A stretch of DNA of 64,000 bases. Origin: Acanthamoeba sp. SK_2022b. Taxonomy: Eukaryota > Discosea > Longamoebia > Acanthamoebidae. The first letter of the stretch is position 1. Every line of letters begins with the position of its first letter. A program made the position numbers and the translations under genes. The notes under the pieces were generated by a model. The model was not told the DNA's origin and did no database searches. It saw nothing but the letters and a program-made list of their open reading frames with translations. This document shows positions 20,925 through 29,018 of this stretch, one piece after another. The stretch is from contig JANDJZ010000062.1 of NCBI GenBank assembly GCA_027943245.1, positions 1-64,000 of the forward strand, read 5' to 3'.

Positions 20925-21112
20925 AGTTATTCCTACCCTGTCAGTTTTTTATTGTGTTGTGTTTGCTTGCCGCTGTTCACTTGCAAAGCGCGAGCCAGCG
21001 TTATTGATAGTAGCCGCAGATGGGCGTGCGCGCGGCGAGCAGGGTGGGAAATGTGAGCGGAAACAGGGAAATAAAGCACTGAAGGTGGGCGGTCTGCCCC
21101 ATAAAGGGGCAT
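20925..21112. other. Intergenic region between ggt and the peroxiredoxin gene
   Basis: This gap contains the ggt upstream region. Apart from the terminator of the peroxiredoxin gene just beyond it, I see no ORF with a ribosome-binding site and no clear operator. Confidence 0.5.
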
Positions 21113-21137
21113 AAAAAAACCGGCCGCGTGGGCCGGT
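21113..21137 (-). terminator. Intrinsic terminator of the peroxiredoxin gene
   Basis: On the minus strand ACCGGCC pairs with GGCCGGT (21131-21137 with 21119-21125) around a five-base loop and is followed by seven U residues. Confidence 0.9.
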
Positions 21138-21158
21138 TGATTCACTATCAGGTTGAAA

Positions 21159-21761
21159 TTACAGCTTGGCAGCGTTTTCAGACAGGTATTTTGCAACGCC
21201 GTCTGGGGAAGCGCCCATACCTGCTTTGCCTTTTTCCCACTGAGCCGGGCACACTTCACCGTGCTCTTCGTGGAATTGCAGCGCGTCAACGGTACGGATC
21301 ATTTCGTCGATGTTACGGCCGATTGGCAGGTCGTTAACAACCTGAGCACGCACGATGCCGTCTTTGTCGATCAGGAAGGAGCCGCGCAGCGCAACGCCGG
21401 CTTCCGGGTGTTCGATGCCGTAAGCTTTCTGGATTTCACGCTTGATGTCAGCAACCATTGCGTATTTCACTTCACCGATGCCGCCTTTGTCGACAGGGGT
21501 TTTACGCCATGCGTTGTGGACGAACTCTGAGTCGAAGGAAACGCCAACCACTTCAACGCCACGCTTCTGGAACTCTTCATAGCGGTGATCGAAAGCGATC
21601 AGCTCGGAAGGGCATACGAAGGTGAAGTCCATTGGCCAGAAGAACAGCACGGCCGGTTTGCCGTTCAGGTGCTTCTTCAGGTTGAAGTTTTCAACGATTT
21701 CGCCGCTACCCAGTACGGCAGCTGCAGTGAAGTCAGGGGCTTGACGAGTTACCAGGACCAT
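21159..21761 (-). CDS. 2-Cys peroxiredoxin (AhpC/Tsa family, peroxiredoxin C)
   Basis: This 200-residue typical 2-Cys peroxiredoxin reduces hydrogen peroxide and organic peroxides. Peroxidatic Cys50 lies in FTFVCPSE and resolving Cys171 in GEVCPAQW; a GGIG segment at 93-96 resembles the motif of overoxidation-sensitive forms. It is of the Tsa/PrxC branch and is not paired here with ahpF. The ATG at 21761 follows CAGGAGTAATT; a longer reading frame upstream has no supporting features. An OxyR-type site lies about 100 bp upstream. Confidence 0.93.
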   Translation of the reverse strand: MVLVTRQAPDFTAAAVLGSGEIVENFNLKKHLNGKPAVLFFWPMDFTFVCPSELIAFDHRYEEFQKRGVEVVGVSFDSEFVHNAWRKTPVDKGGIGEVKYAMVADIKREIQKAYGIEHPEAGVALRGSFLIDKDGIVRAQVVNDLPIGRNIDEMIRTVDALQFHEEHGEVCPAQWEKGKAGMGASPDGVAKYLSENAAKL

Positions 21762-21860
21762 AATTACTCCTGTAATAGGTGTTAAAGGGTGGATGTAAAA
21801 ACAAGGGCCAGTATAGGGGCCGCGACTTGGTGAATAAAGGGTAAAAGACCAATCGATGAG

Positions 21861-21897
21861 ATAGCTTTCACCTATCAAAGTCGTTGATATAATTTAG
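21861..21897 (-). promoter_or_regulatory. Candidate OxyR binding site upstream of the peroxiredoxin gene
   Basis: The pattern ATAG-N7-CTAT-N7-GTTG-N7-TTAG occupies 21861-21897. The first half matches ATAGnTnnnAnCTAT perfectly, including the inner T and A, and the second half keeps the spacing and about half of the bases. Location upstream of a peroxide-scavenging gene supports OxyR control. Confidence 0.6.
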
Positions 21898-21990
21898 CGA
21901 GCTTTAAAAATAACCTTTTCCCACAAAAGGGCAAGCGGCAAAACGTAAATTCTTGCAAGGCGTTGCAATTTCAATGGCTTGGGCTTGACC

Positions 21991-22572
21991 TCAGAGCGCT
22001 TTGTCCTTCGCCTGCCGCATCATTTGCGGGTAAAACTGCCAGAACTGTGTTTCAAGCTGATGATAATGTTGCTCGACGTCGGCGAACGAGCCGGCCAGCG
22101 CATCGAGGCGCGGGCGGCGGCTGGCCATGCCCTGCAGCACCCGGGCGATGAACGGCAATTCGGCGTAGCGCTCCAGCCAGCGTTCCGGCCACAGGTAGCC
22201 GTTCAGGTTTTGAAAGCGCGGCGGCGTGAGCGGCAGAAAAGGTTCGATCTGGCTGCGGGCTTCCTGGGTAAACTGGTGCAGGTCGCGCGAAGGCTCCAGC
22301 TGCTGCCAGTGGCGCGCCAGAAAATGGTCCCACACCACGTCGAGGGTGATCGGCGCCACGCGGCGGTAGGGGGCGCTGAAATAGTCGCGGCTGGCTTTGA
22401 CCTGCGGCAGGCTGTCGGTCAGCACGTCGACGCGGCGGTGCATCATGATGCCGGCCACCACGTCGGGCTGGTAGTCGGCGGCGGGGTTGCCGCGCACGAA
22501 ATCGGCCAGCAGGTTGCCCAGCAGCGAGCTGTCCGCCAGCATGGCCAGGTGAAGATGAGCGAGAAAATTCAT
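21991..22572 (-). CDS. acpH: Acyl carrier protein phosphodiesterase AcpH
   Basis: This 193-residue HD-like hydrolase removes the 4'-phosphopantetheine group from acyl carrier protein. The family N-terminus [10 protein letters not shown] and metal-ligand segments [11 protein letters not shown] and [13 protein letters not shown] are visible. Length equals the E. coli protein (193). It is divergent from queA, as in E. coli (yajB-queA). Confidence 0.95.
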   Translation of the reverse strand: MNFLAHLHLAMLADSSLLGNLLADFVRGNPAADYQPDVVAGIMMHRRVDVLTDSLPQVKASRDYFSAPYRRVAPITLDVVWDHFLARHWQQLEPSRDLHQFTQEARSQIEPFLPLTPPRFQNLNGYLWPERWLERYAELPFIARVLQGMASRRPRLDALAGSFADVEQHYHQLETQFWQFYPQMMRQAKDKAL

Positions 22573-22613
22573 CCCTCAACTATACCCGAAGTCAGGCAAA
22601 TCCTCCTTATTTC

Positions 22614-22642
22614 TTGCCGCTGACCGCCCCCGGCTTTAGACT
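22614..22642 (+). promoter_or_regulatory. Candidate queA promoter
   Basis: TTGCCG (22614-22619) and TAGACT (22637-22642) are spaced by 17 bp, about 50 bp before the queA start. Confidence 0.5.
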
Positions 22643-22692
22643 AGGCCGCCTGTTTTTTACCAACCAGCCCTAAATTGAAGAAGTGAATACCC

Positions 22693-23763
22693 ATGCGCGT
22701 CGCTGATTTTTCGTTTGAACTTCCCGAATCCCTGATTGCCCACTATCCCCAGGCCGAACGCAGCGCATGCCGCCTGCTGCAGCTGGACGGGCCGAGCGGG
22801 GCGCTGACGCACGGCGTATTCACCGATCTGCTGGATAAGCTGGAAGCCGGCGACCTGCTGGTGTTCAACAATACCCGCGTGATCCCGGCGCGCATGTTCG
22901 GCCGCAAGGTCAGTGGCGGCAAGATTGAAGTGCTGGTGGAGCGCGTGCTGGACGACCATCGCGTGCTGGCGCACGTGCGCGCGTCGAAAGCGCCGAAGCC
23001 GGGCGCCGAGCTGCTGTTGGGGGATGACGAGAGCATCGCCGCCACCATGGTAGCGCGCCACGAGACGCTGTTCGAACTGCGCTTCAACGACGAACGCGAC
23101 GTGTTCACTATCCTCAACGCCGCCGGCCACATGCCGCTGCCGCCTTATATCGCCCGCCCGGATGAAGACGCGGACCGCGAGCTGTATCAGACGGTCTACA
23201 GCGAGAAACCCGGCGCGGTCGCCGCGCCGACCGCCGGCCTGCACTTCGACGAGCCGCTGCTGGCGGCGCTGCGCGCCAAGGGCGTGGAAATGGCGTTCGT
23301 GACGCTGCACGTCGGCGCCGGCACCTTCCAGCCGGTGCGCGTGGAAACCATCGAAGATCACGTGATGCACGCCGAATACGCCGAAGTGCCGCAGGACGTG
23401 GTCGATGCGGTGCTGGCCTGCAAGGCGCGCGGCAAACGCGTCGTGGCGGTGGGCACCACCTCGGTGCGCTCGCTGGAAAGCGCCGCGGCGGCCAGCAAAG
23501 AGGCGCTGATTGCGCCGTTCTTCGGCGATACCAGCATCTTTATCTATCCGGGCTATCACTATCAGGTGATCGACGCGCTGGTGACCAATTTCCACCTGCC
23601 GGAGTCGACCCTGATCATGCTGGTGTCGGCCTTCGCCGGCTATAAAAATACCATGAACGCCTATCAGCAGGCGGTGGCCGAGCAGTATCGCTTTTTCAGC
23701 TACGGCGATGCGATGTTCATCAGCCGTAACCCGCAGGCGGAAAACGAGTCCGTCGGCGGTTAA
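22693..23763 (+). CDS. queA: S-adenosylmethionine:tRNA ribosyltransferase-isomerase QueA
   Basis: This 356-residue enzyme of queuosine synthesis transfers and rearranges the ribosyl of SAM onto preQ1-modified tRNA to give epoxyqueuosine. Family blocks [45 protein letters not shown] and [11 protein letters not shown] are intact. In E. coli queA is followed directly by tgt, yajC and secDF; here the prophage begins just downstream and no tgt is seen in the window. Confidence 0.97.
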   Translation: MRVADFSFELPESLIAHYPQAERSACRLLQLDGPSGALTHGVFTDLLDKLEAGDLLVFNNTRVIPARMFGRKVSGGKIEVLVERVLDDHRVLAHVRASKAPKPGAELLLGDDESIAATMVARHETLFELRFNDERDVFTILNAAGHMPLPPYIARPDEDADRELYQTVYSEKPGAVAAPTAGLHFDEPLLAALRAKGVEMAFVTLHVGAGTFQPVRVETIEDHVMHAEYAEVPQDVVDAVLACKARGKRVVAVGTTSVRSLESAAAASKEALIAPFFGDTSIFIYPGYHYQVIDALVTNFHLPESTLIMLVSAFAGYKNTMNAYQQAVAEQYRFFSYGDAMFISRNPQAENESVGG

Positions 23764-23874
23764 TTTCCCGGGCTGCGCCCAAGGCGCGGCCCCGTTTCAA
23801 CGACATCAGACTGTTTCTCTGATGCCCATGCGGTAACATGAGTTAGGTTGTGTGTATATTTCGTTGTAAAAACA
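23764..23874. other. Left prophage junction (attL expected here)
   Basis: This 111-bp gap lies between queA and the integrase 3' end, where the left attachment site should be. It contains a second hairpin, CATCAGA/TCTGATG (23804-23824). The att core cannot be defined because the right end of the prophage lies outside the window. Confidence 0.5.
23770..23792 (+). terminator. Hairpin directly after queA
   Basis: GGGCTGCGCC (23770-23779) pairs with GGCGCGGCCC (23783-23792) with one T-G wobble and a CAA loop. Only a short CGTTTC follows. It may end queA transcription before the prophage. Confidence 0.5.
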
Positions 23875-24918
23875 TTAACTTACAAGAGAAATTCTAGCGG
23901 CGTCGTTCGTGCTTTCGGTTCCCTGTGCCAAAAACGTGACAATGCCGCTGAATTTGTTCAAATGCTCACCACTCAGGTGGGCGTACTTATTGACCATCTC
24001 GAGCTTCTCCCATCCACCCAATTCCTTTAATACCATCAATGGAGTTCCCTTCTGAACGTGCCAGCTTGCCCAGGTATGGCGGAGGTCGTGAAAGCGAAAA
24101 TCCGTGATGCCGGAAAGATGAAGCGCTCGTTCAAAATCCGTCCTGTTTATGTAACCCTCCTTTTCGCCGTTAGCAGAGAACACATACTCATTGTCGATCG
24201 GGATTTCACGCATCATCGCGACAGCGTAATCACTAAGTGGCAGTGGTCTAGCTCTACCTGATTTTGCGTTTTCCGCCGTAACAACAGCTACTCGACGGCT
24301 CAGATTCACATTTTTCCATTTCAGCGAAAGAATCTCCCCCAAGCGTGCGCCGGTCAGCAACGCGAACGAACATACCCACTTCATCCAGTCATGGCGCAGA
24401 TTTGCGATCAGCGACCTAGCCTCATTTTCTTCAATCCACCTAACCCGGACTTTCGGCTCTCTCAACGACTGCGCGTAAGGTTGCCTATCAAGCCACCCGC
24501 TTTTATCCGCGAGCGAGAAGCCTCGCATGATGAATGATCGGTATCGGTTTTTTGTGGCGTTAGCTAGTCGCTTTCTGGTGGCCAGGTTATGAGTCGGCAA
24601 GTTATCGACAATCTCTTCCCCGGTAATGGAGGACACGACTCTACCGCCGAAGATGCCAAGCCAGTACCGGGCGTAAATCTGCTTGTTCTCATAACTAGAT
24701 TGGCCTTCTGCGTCACGCAAAGCCAAGACCACCATGTCTTCGAAAAGCCTTTCCGGGCGCTTGTCCAAGTTGGCTACGGCCCATAGCTCATGCTTTAGCT
24801 TGTCGTGCAGTTGCTGGGCCTTTGCCTTTTCCTCGGTGCCAGCAGAGCGTCTAATTCTCGTTCCGTCTGGCGCGGAGATATCAATCCAGTATTTTTTACC
24901 CCTCTTGAAGATCGGCAT
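23875..24918 (-). CDS. int: Phage integrase (tyrosine recombinase)
   Basis: This 347-residue tyrosine recombinase integrates and excises the prophage. An N-terminal arm-binding and SAM-like core-binding region (about 1-160) precedes the catalytic domain. Its residues are visible as Arg in LLTGARLGEIL, Lys in ENAKSGRARPLP, HDLRHTWASWH, the tryptophan in ELGGWEKLEM and tyrosine in VNKYAHLS. It starts at an ATG behind AAGGAG and lies next to attL, with xis overlapping its 5' end by 124 bp. Confidence 0.96.
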   Translation of the reverse strand: MPIFKRGKKYWIDISAPDGTRIRRSAGTEEKAKAQQLHDKLKHELWAVANLDKRPERLFEDMVVLALRDAEGQSSYENKQIYARYWLGIFGGRVVSSITGEEIVDNLPTHNLATRKRLANATKNRYRSFIMRGFSLADKSGWLDRQPYAQSLREPKVRVRWIEENEARSLIANLRHDWMKWVCSFALLTGARLGEILSLKWKNVNLSRRVAVVTAENAKSGRARPLPLSDYAVAMMREIPIDNEYVFSANGEKEGYINRTDFERALHLSGITDFRFHDLRHTWASWHVQKGTPLMVLKELGGWEKLEMVNKYAHLSGEHLNKFSGIVTFLAQGTESTNDAARISLVS

Positions 24919-25145
24919 CGTTTTGACTCCTTGCTGCCGACCACAGCCAGTCGGAAGACATTGTTATTGGTCTGCGAGAATTTTTCTATGCTTTCTTTGT
25001 TGGCCCTCCACGACCCGCCGACTTTGAACATGTGAAATCTCGCGGGGTTTCGGTATATCGTGTGGTGGGATACTTGGATTCTGGCTGCGTACTCTTTGAC
25101 CTTCATTAATTTGGCCTCGTCCGAGGCTGCACGGGTGTCGGCCAT
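24795..25145 (-). CDS. xis: Probable excisionase
   Basis: This 116-residue protein has a helix-turn-helix of the excisionase/AlpA type: LMKVKEYAARIQVSHHTIY followed by FKVGGSWRANKESIEKF, about residues 13-55. The ATG at 25145 follows GAGG at five bases. Its basic C-terminus overlaps the start of int by 124 bp, typical of xis-int pairs. It would direct excision; a purely regulatory role is possible. Confidence 0.72.
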   Translation of the reverse strand: MADTRAASDEAKLMKVKEYAARIQVSHHTIYRNPARFHMFKVGGSWRANKESIEKFSQTNNNVFRLAVVGSKESKRCRSSRGVKNTGLISPRQTERELDALLAPRKRQRPSNCTTS

Positions 25146-25155
25146 GGTTACCTCA

Positions 25156-25353
25156 CTACTTACCCTTCCGCACCCGATGAACCTCACAGCAAAGGCGCAG
25201 CAACACCGGCGGATACTTCGGCCAGTACGGTGCTATCTTCACTGCGTGCTTATCGAGTAACTGACGGAGGGTTAAATTGTTGGGTGGGGAGTCGAAATCT
25301 CTTAAAAGCTCTCTGGCTGTACTGCGGAGAAGGTTTTTCTTTGCGGAGTCCAT
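25156..25353 (-). CDS. Small phage protein of unknown function (65 aa)
   Basis: I do not recognise this short basic protein (MDSAKKNLLRSTARELL...). The ATG at 25353 is one base beyond the stop of the upstream gene, suggesting coupled translation; an ATG at 25371 is an alternative. It precedes xis by ten bases in the same leftward operon. Confidence 0.55.
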   Translation of the reverse strand: MDSAKKNLLRSTARELLRDFDSPPNNLTLRQLLDKHAVKIAPYWPKYPPVLLRLCCEVHRVRKGK

Positions 25354-25354
25354 A

Positions 25355-25594
25355 TCATGCCGCGCCCTCATAGTGAATTTTAGACAGATTGCGAACTCCA
25401 GTTATTACCGTGGCTGCGATGGTTGTATTGCGTGTGACGACTTCGACTTGGTAGGTTTTGTTGCGGAATTTGATGCTGTAGACGATGGGGTGATATTTGT
25501 TGCCTGAGCCGTACTTGTGAAGATGTTCATCAATTGCTTTATGGGCAGCAAACACGTGAACAGGCTCAGTGTCACCGCGGATAATCTCTTTCAT
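25355..25594 (-). CDS. Small phage protein of unknown function (79 aa)
   Basis: This hypothetical protein has a plausible globular composition (MKEIIRGDTEPVHVFAAHKAIDEHLHKYG...). Neither the ATG at 25594 nor an upstream TTG at 25636 has a clear ribosome-binding site, so the start is uncertain. It is the third gene from the left end of the early operon. Confidence 0.45.
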   Translation of the reverse strand: MKEIIRGDTEPVHVFAAHKAIDEHLHKYGSGNKYHPIVYSIKFRNKTYQVEVVTRNTTIAATVITGVRNLSKIHYEGAA

Positions 25595-25699
25595 AATTGC
25601 GCTAACTGTTGGCTTGTTGTAAATTCCCGCGTCCAAGGCGGGGATTTATTTCAATGGTGAGGTTGCGTTTAGCGTTGAGTAAGGCATCCCCGTCTTGGG

Positions 25700-26161
25700 C
25701 TAGCCATTCCCACCCTCCGGCGCTGCAGGTAATGGCATCCAGTGGGTTACATCTCCCGGCTCTTCTGCTAATTGCGATACGAGACACCACCAGTCGGACT
25801 CATCGATAAAATGAGCGGTGAACGTCTGCTTGCCATCGCTAGCAATCACATCAACAAACGGCGTCGGCATCCGCTCGCTGCACGCTATCCAGCCATCCGG
25901 CACTGCTGGCGCTGGCGGGGCGGCAATGATTCGAAACTCAACGTTGGCCGCAATGGTTTCCTTCAGGATGAAATCTACCTGTTCAGGCTTGATGGTTTTC
26001 CAATCTGTCACCTGGTCGTTGTACGGGTTTCGCATGCGGTACTGATACACCGGCCGCACCTCCCGGTTAGCCAACGCTTCGGCACACACTGCGCGCACAG
26101 CTTCGATACCCAGATCGCCGACTTCCGCGCCATATTTCAACTCTTCAATCGTTAGTGTCAT
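25700..26161 (-). CDS. DUF551-domain phage protein (153 aa)
   Basis: The N-terminal half (MTLTIEELKYGAEVGDLGIEAVRAVCAEAL) resembles phage EA-type accessory proteins. The C-terminal part carries the DUF551 signature, with DGWIACSERMPTPFVDV near residue 94 and VTHWMPLP near the end. The function of DUF551 is unknown. It overlaps the upstream gene by four bases (ATGA). A second, shorter DUF551 protein lies at 30834-31037. Confidence 0.75.
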   Translation of the reverse strand: MTLTIEELKYGAEVGDLGIEAVRAVCAEALANREVRPVYQYRMRNPYNDQVTDWKTIKPEQVDFILKETIAANVEFRIIAAPPAPAVPDGWIACSERMPTPFVDVIASDGKQTFTAHFIDESDWWCLVSQLAEEPGDVTHWMPLPAAPEGGNG

Positions 26162-26487
26162 GCATCCGCCTTAATCATGAGATATACAATAGCCACTGCT
26201 CGCAGCGGGTTTCTGTGCGTAGCGTTAGCTCCCGATTCATGGCTCGCTTGCCATACCGTTTTCCCTGATGGTGACAGCCCGATTTTGTGTTTCTTCATGA
26301 CGTGGAATAGCTCTTCAGAACGCCGAAGCGGGAAGAATCCAGTGGTCTGCACTGTGTTAAACCAATTCCATGAAAGCTGCGCGCCAGTAGGGTCTATTGG
26401 GCTAATGATGGCGCTATATTTTGGCTTGAGGTAATAGGCCAGCCTTACGCTGATTTCGCCGTCGCTCATTTTGCTGTAATCGACCAT
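26158..26487 (-). CDS. NinX-like (DUF2591) phage protein
   Basis: This 109-residue protein begins MVDYSKMSDGEISVRLAYYL and ends NPLRAVAIVYLMIKADA, the two ends that characterise DUF2591/NinX proteins of lambdoid phages. The function is unknown. The ATG at 26487 has GAGGGAG at nine bases; the ATG at 26496 is too close to that site. It is a leftward accessory gene with ATGA overlap downstream. Confidence 0.7.
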   Translation of the reverse strand: MVDYSKMSDGEISVRLAYYLKPKYSAIISPIDPTGAQLSWNWFNTVQTTGFFPLRRSEELFHVMKKHKIGLSPSGKTVWQASHESGANATHRNPLRAVAIVYLMIKADA

Positions 26488-26488
26488 C

Positions 26489-27028
26489 CTACTCATCTCC
26501 CTCTACGGTGAAGCCAGCGGCGCGGATGTTCTGCTCGTAGCGCCAAAGCCCGAATTTATAACCAGTGTCGAAATCGTCGCTGCAATCACTGGGCCACATA
26601 TCTCGGCAATCATCCAGACCATCATCTGGAGACCGCACCGGCGTAGCCAGCCGCTTTTTCAGCTCATCGATAGCCATCATGATCGACTCGTTGTCTGGAT
26701 TGCAGCCCAACTCGTTGCCGATTTCTTTGAACACCTGGAAGGCGTCTGCTTTAACGGCTTCCAGTTCGGCGATGCGCTCAAGCAGGGCGGAGGCGTACTC
26801 TTGCGAGTAGAGAGGCTCAACGATTGGGTCTTGTGACGGATCGCGAACGCTAATTATCTTGCCGTCGTCTTGCGTTACATACCGAGTGCCAAGTCCATAC
26901 GCCTTGGCTTTCTCCAACGTAGAGAAAGCGGTGTTGGCGTTGATGTTTTTATCAGGCTCGCCGGTATGCATATTTCGAAATCGCAGTGAATACATCACCG
27001 GCTTGCTCAGTTCGCTCAGCATATTCAT
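26489..27028 (-). CDS. Phage protein of unknown function (179 aa)
   Basis: I do not recognise this protein. The N-terminus (VMYSLRFRNMHTGEPDKNINANTAF) looks like a small globular domain, and residues 80-130 form a probable helix (LLERIAELEAVKADAFQVFKEIG). The start overlaps the stop of the MazG-like gene in an ATGA. Confidence 0.65.
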   Translation of the reverse strand: MNMLSELSKPVMYSLRFRNMHTGEPDKNINANTAFSTLEKAKAYGLGTRYVTQDDGKIISVRDPSQDPIVEPLYSQEYASALLERIAELEAVKADAFQVFKEIGNELGCNPDNESIMMAIDELKKRLATPVRSPDDGLDDCRDMWPSDCSDDFDTGYKFGLWRYEQNIRAAGFTVEGDE

Positions 27029-27291
27029 TCTGGGTACCCCATGCGGTCGTAGTACTCGATGATTTGCAGGGCGACGGCTGCTACCTGAACCATTTCCGCC
27101 CGTGCGGTGTTAGCGTGATTGCCGCCAAAGTCATCCTGCAGAATGGCTTGGTTGAACTCGCCGACCTCTTCGCCCAGGATTGCCGACCAGACATAGGGAT
27201 GATGCTCGCGGTCAGCTCCCCATTTGGCATCCTGCCTATCCATTTCGGACAACACCGATTTCAAAGCTTTTTGTTCGCTGTGCTTGCTCAT
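27025..27291 (-). CDS. MazG-like nucleotide pyrophosphohydrolase family protein
   Basis: This 88-residue all-alpha protein has the MazG-type layout: EEVGEFNQAIL near residues 41-51 and AEMVQVAAVALQIIEYYD near 65-82, with acidic residues placed to bind magnesium. Such enzymes hydrolyse NTPs or (p)ppGpp-like nucleotides and are frequent in phages. Substrate cannot be inferred. It overlaps both neighbours by four bases. Confidence 0.6.
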   Translation of the reverse strand: MSKHSEQKALKSVLSEMDRQDAKWGADREHHPYVWSAILGEEVGEFNQAILQDDFGGNHANTARAEMVQVAAVALQIIEYYDRMGYPE

Positions 27292-27452
27292 AATGCTTTC
27301 TCCCGTGCCTCGGCCTGTCGTGCGCGTTTTGATGGCTTAATTCGCCAATAGGTCAAAAACACATTTTCGCCACTAAAAAACATGCGATTGCTAATCCATC
27401 GCCTCATACCAAATAATTGCCGCGCTGCTCTGTTGCTCTTACGCTTTGCCAT
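27288..27452 (-). CDS. Small basic phage protein (54 aa)
   Basis: This arginine- and lysine-rich hypothetical protein (MAKRKSNRAARQLFGMRRW...) is started at the ATG at 27452 behind GAGGAGT; an upstream start at 27488 lacks a site. Basic composition suggests nucleic-acid contact, without proof. Confidence 0.55.
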   Translation of the reverse strand: MAKRKSNRAARQLFGMRRWISNRMFFSGENVFLTYWRIKPSKRARQAEAREKAL

Positions 27453-27690
27453 GCTGTGACTCCTCGCTGACCTGTTTTGCGTACTCATTCGCCAGCCGAA
27501 TCAAATCCTCTGCTTTAACCTGGAATGAGTGAACGTTAGTGCTGCCACCCCACGGCTTTGGCCCCGCAACTCTCTCACCGGTTTCACCATCGCCGATGCA
27601 CAGGCAGTAACCCTCAGGCCCACGGTCAACATCGATGTAAACGTGTCCTGGCTTCAGTTCATTTGCTGGCATCACTGGGCGCTCTTTCAT
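27439..27690 (-). CDS. Phage protein of unknown function (83 aa)
   Basis: This hypothetical soluble protein (MKERPVMPANELKPGHVYIDVDRG...) has a good GGGAGG ribosome-binding site. It overlaps the next gene by 14 bases and the preceding one by four. Confidence 0.6.
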   Translation of the reverse strand: MKERPVMPANELKPGHVYIDVDRGPEGYCLCIGDGETGERVAGPKPWGGSTNVHSFQVKAEDLIRLANEYAKQVSEESQHGKA

Positions 27691-28070
27691 TTGGCCTCCC
27701 GAATGTCAGTGGCAATATTATTTGCAAACTTAATTGTCGTTAGATATTTTCCCGCAGATTCAAAATCTCCAGATTTATGGCGCTCTTGGTAAATAACCTG
27801 AGCTTTCCTTGCGACAATTTCAGCACCTTCAGCCATATAATCAGACCGGATAGCTGCAAGTGCTGCGTCAGTGGCCGGAGTATTCAGCGTTTTTACATCT
27901 CGAATGAAATGTTCGGCCTGCTCCGTCATTCCGATTCCAAATTCATATTTCATAAGCGCTTTTTGCATCACAAACGCTCCGCCATTAGCGATATCCGTCC
28001 GCGCCTGATTCTCCACGGCCAGCGCATCGCGCTCAGCCTTCAGTGCTTCATAGGTCAATACTTCGGTCAT
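27687..28070 (-). CDS. Phage protein of unknown function (127 aa)
   Basis: A helical N-terminus (TYEALKAERDALAVENQ) and an alanine-rich middle resemble accessory proteins common in lambdoid early operons, but no defined family is recognised. It is coupled by ATGA overlaps on both sides. Confidence 0.65.
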   Translation of the reverse strand: MTEVLTYEALKAERDALAVENQARTDIANGGAFVMQKALMKYEFGIGMTEQAEHFIRDVKTLNTPATDAALAAIRSDYMAEGAEIVARKAQVIYQERHKSGDFESAGKYLTTIKFANNIATDIREAK

Positions 28071-28246
28071 AGGTCATCCTTAGCCCGCACCACAGCATCA
28101 ACTGGCAGGCATTCGTAAGAAGAGGGGAGTTTTTGCGCGGCGATGTCAGCAGTACAGTTCTGGTAATCCGGGTGGATGTAGCCAGCAGATTGGTAGCTGC
28201 AGATATCCGCACCGCTTGTGCAGATGAGAAGAAATAGTCCAAACAT
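28067..28246 (-). CDS. Small cysteine-containing phage protein, DUF1482-like (59 aa)
   Basis: A 59-codon ORF begins MFGLFLLICTSGADICSYQ and ends with ECLPVDAVV. The hydrophobic start with paired cysteines and the late C-x-PVD resemble DUF1482 proteins of lambdoid phages. A longer reading frame over the same bases (28048-28242) in another phase looks non-coding. Its stop overlaps the next start (ATGA). Confidence 0.6.
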   Translation of the reverse strand: MFGLFLLICTSGADICSYQSAGYIHPDYQNCTADIAAQKLPSSYECLPVDAVVRAKDDL

Positions 28247-28254
28247 GATGCATC

Positions 28255-28587
28255 CTATTCAGTTTCGCTAAAGCGCCATTTCTGCCGGCGCTCAAGCACC
28301 ATTCCGAGTTGCTTGGCCTTTTTGTCAGCCTTCAGAAAATCAGGAATTCTCTGGCCATCGGGAAACTCCCAGCAGCTTCCGACGATGCGAACCATTCGAG
28401 TTGCTTTGACGGCCTTCTGCGCCGGAGTTTTACTTAATACCGGTCGAAGTTCAGGCAATAAAAAAGCCGCGTTTTTCGCGGCTGTATTGGTCATCATTTT
28501 GTTGGCGCGTTCGTGAGTTTCTCCGCGCTTTAGGGCGTCAAAAGCCGCAAGGCATCCCGCGACTATTTCCGCGTATTGTTCTTTCAT
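28255..28587 (-). CDS. Phage protein of unknown function (110 aa)
   Basis: This hypothetical protein has a helical N-terminal half and a basic C-terminal half (RMVRIVGSCWEFPDGQRIPDFLKADKKAKQLG). The start follows AGGTAA. It lies directly behind ssb in the leftward operon. Confidence 0.6.
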   Translation of the reverse strand: MKEQYAEIVAGCLAAFDALKRGETHERANKMMTNTAAKNAAFLLPELRPVLSKTPAQKAVKATRMVRIVGSCWEFPDGQRIPDFLKADKKAKQLGMVLERRQKWRFSETE

Positions 28588-28616
28588 GATTGGTTACCTG
28601 CGGCTGTGTAGGTTGC

Positions 28617-29018
28617 TCAGAATGGCGGCTCGTCATCCCAGCCAGATTGATTGCTTTGCTGATTCGAATGCTGATCGGAGTTTTTTTGCGGTTTACCCTG
28701 GCTTGATGATGAATGCACAAAGCCAATCCTGGCATTTTGAAGCTCAAGCGTGATGGCTTGCCCGTTTTGCCCGTCATACACATCAACGCGGATGGTTTCA
28801 CCGCTGATTTCAACTACAGCCCCCTCAACCAGAACATTACGATAGTAATCAGCTTGCGGGCCCGGCTTGGCAAATACAGCAGCGCTGTAATTCGTCCATT
28901 CCTTCTGCTTTTTCTGCCGGTCGTAGTACTGAACACCCGCGCGGATGTTAAAGCCAATGCTATCTCCTGCTTGAAACTCCCGGGCGGATTTGTTGAGTCG
29001 TACAGTGATGCTGTGCAT
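28617..29018 (-). CDS. ssb: Single-stranded DNA-binding protein (phage)
   Basis: This 133-residue OB-fold protein has a glutamine- and serine-rich linker and the acidic SSB tail DDEPPF at its C-terminus, which recruits repair proteins. The N-terminus (MHSITVRLNKSAREFQAGDSIGFNIRAG) is of a phage type. It overlaps the ERF stop by one base (TAATG), so the two are coupled, consistent with joint action in single-strand annealing recombination. Confidence 0.8.
   Translation of the reverse strand: MHSITVRLNKSAREFQAGDSIGFNIRAGVQYYDRQKKQKEWTNYSAAVFAKPGPQADYYRNVLVEGAVVEISGETIRVDVYDGQNGQAITLELQNARIGFVHSSSSQGKPQKNSDQHSNQQSNQSGWDDEPPF

Noticed and set aside
25602..25790. 62-codon minus-strand ORF
   Set aside because: It overlaps the DUF551 gene in another frame and lacks a ribosome-binding site.
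28048..28242. 64-codon minus-strand ORF
   Set aside because: A neighbouring frame (28067-28246) has the better start, coupling and cysteine pattern.
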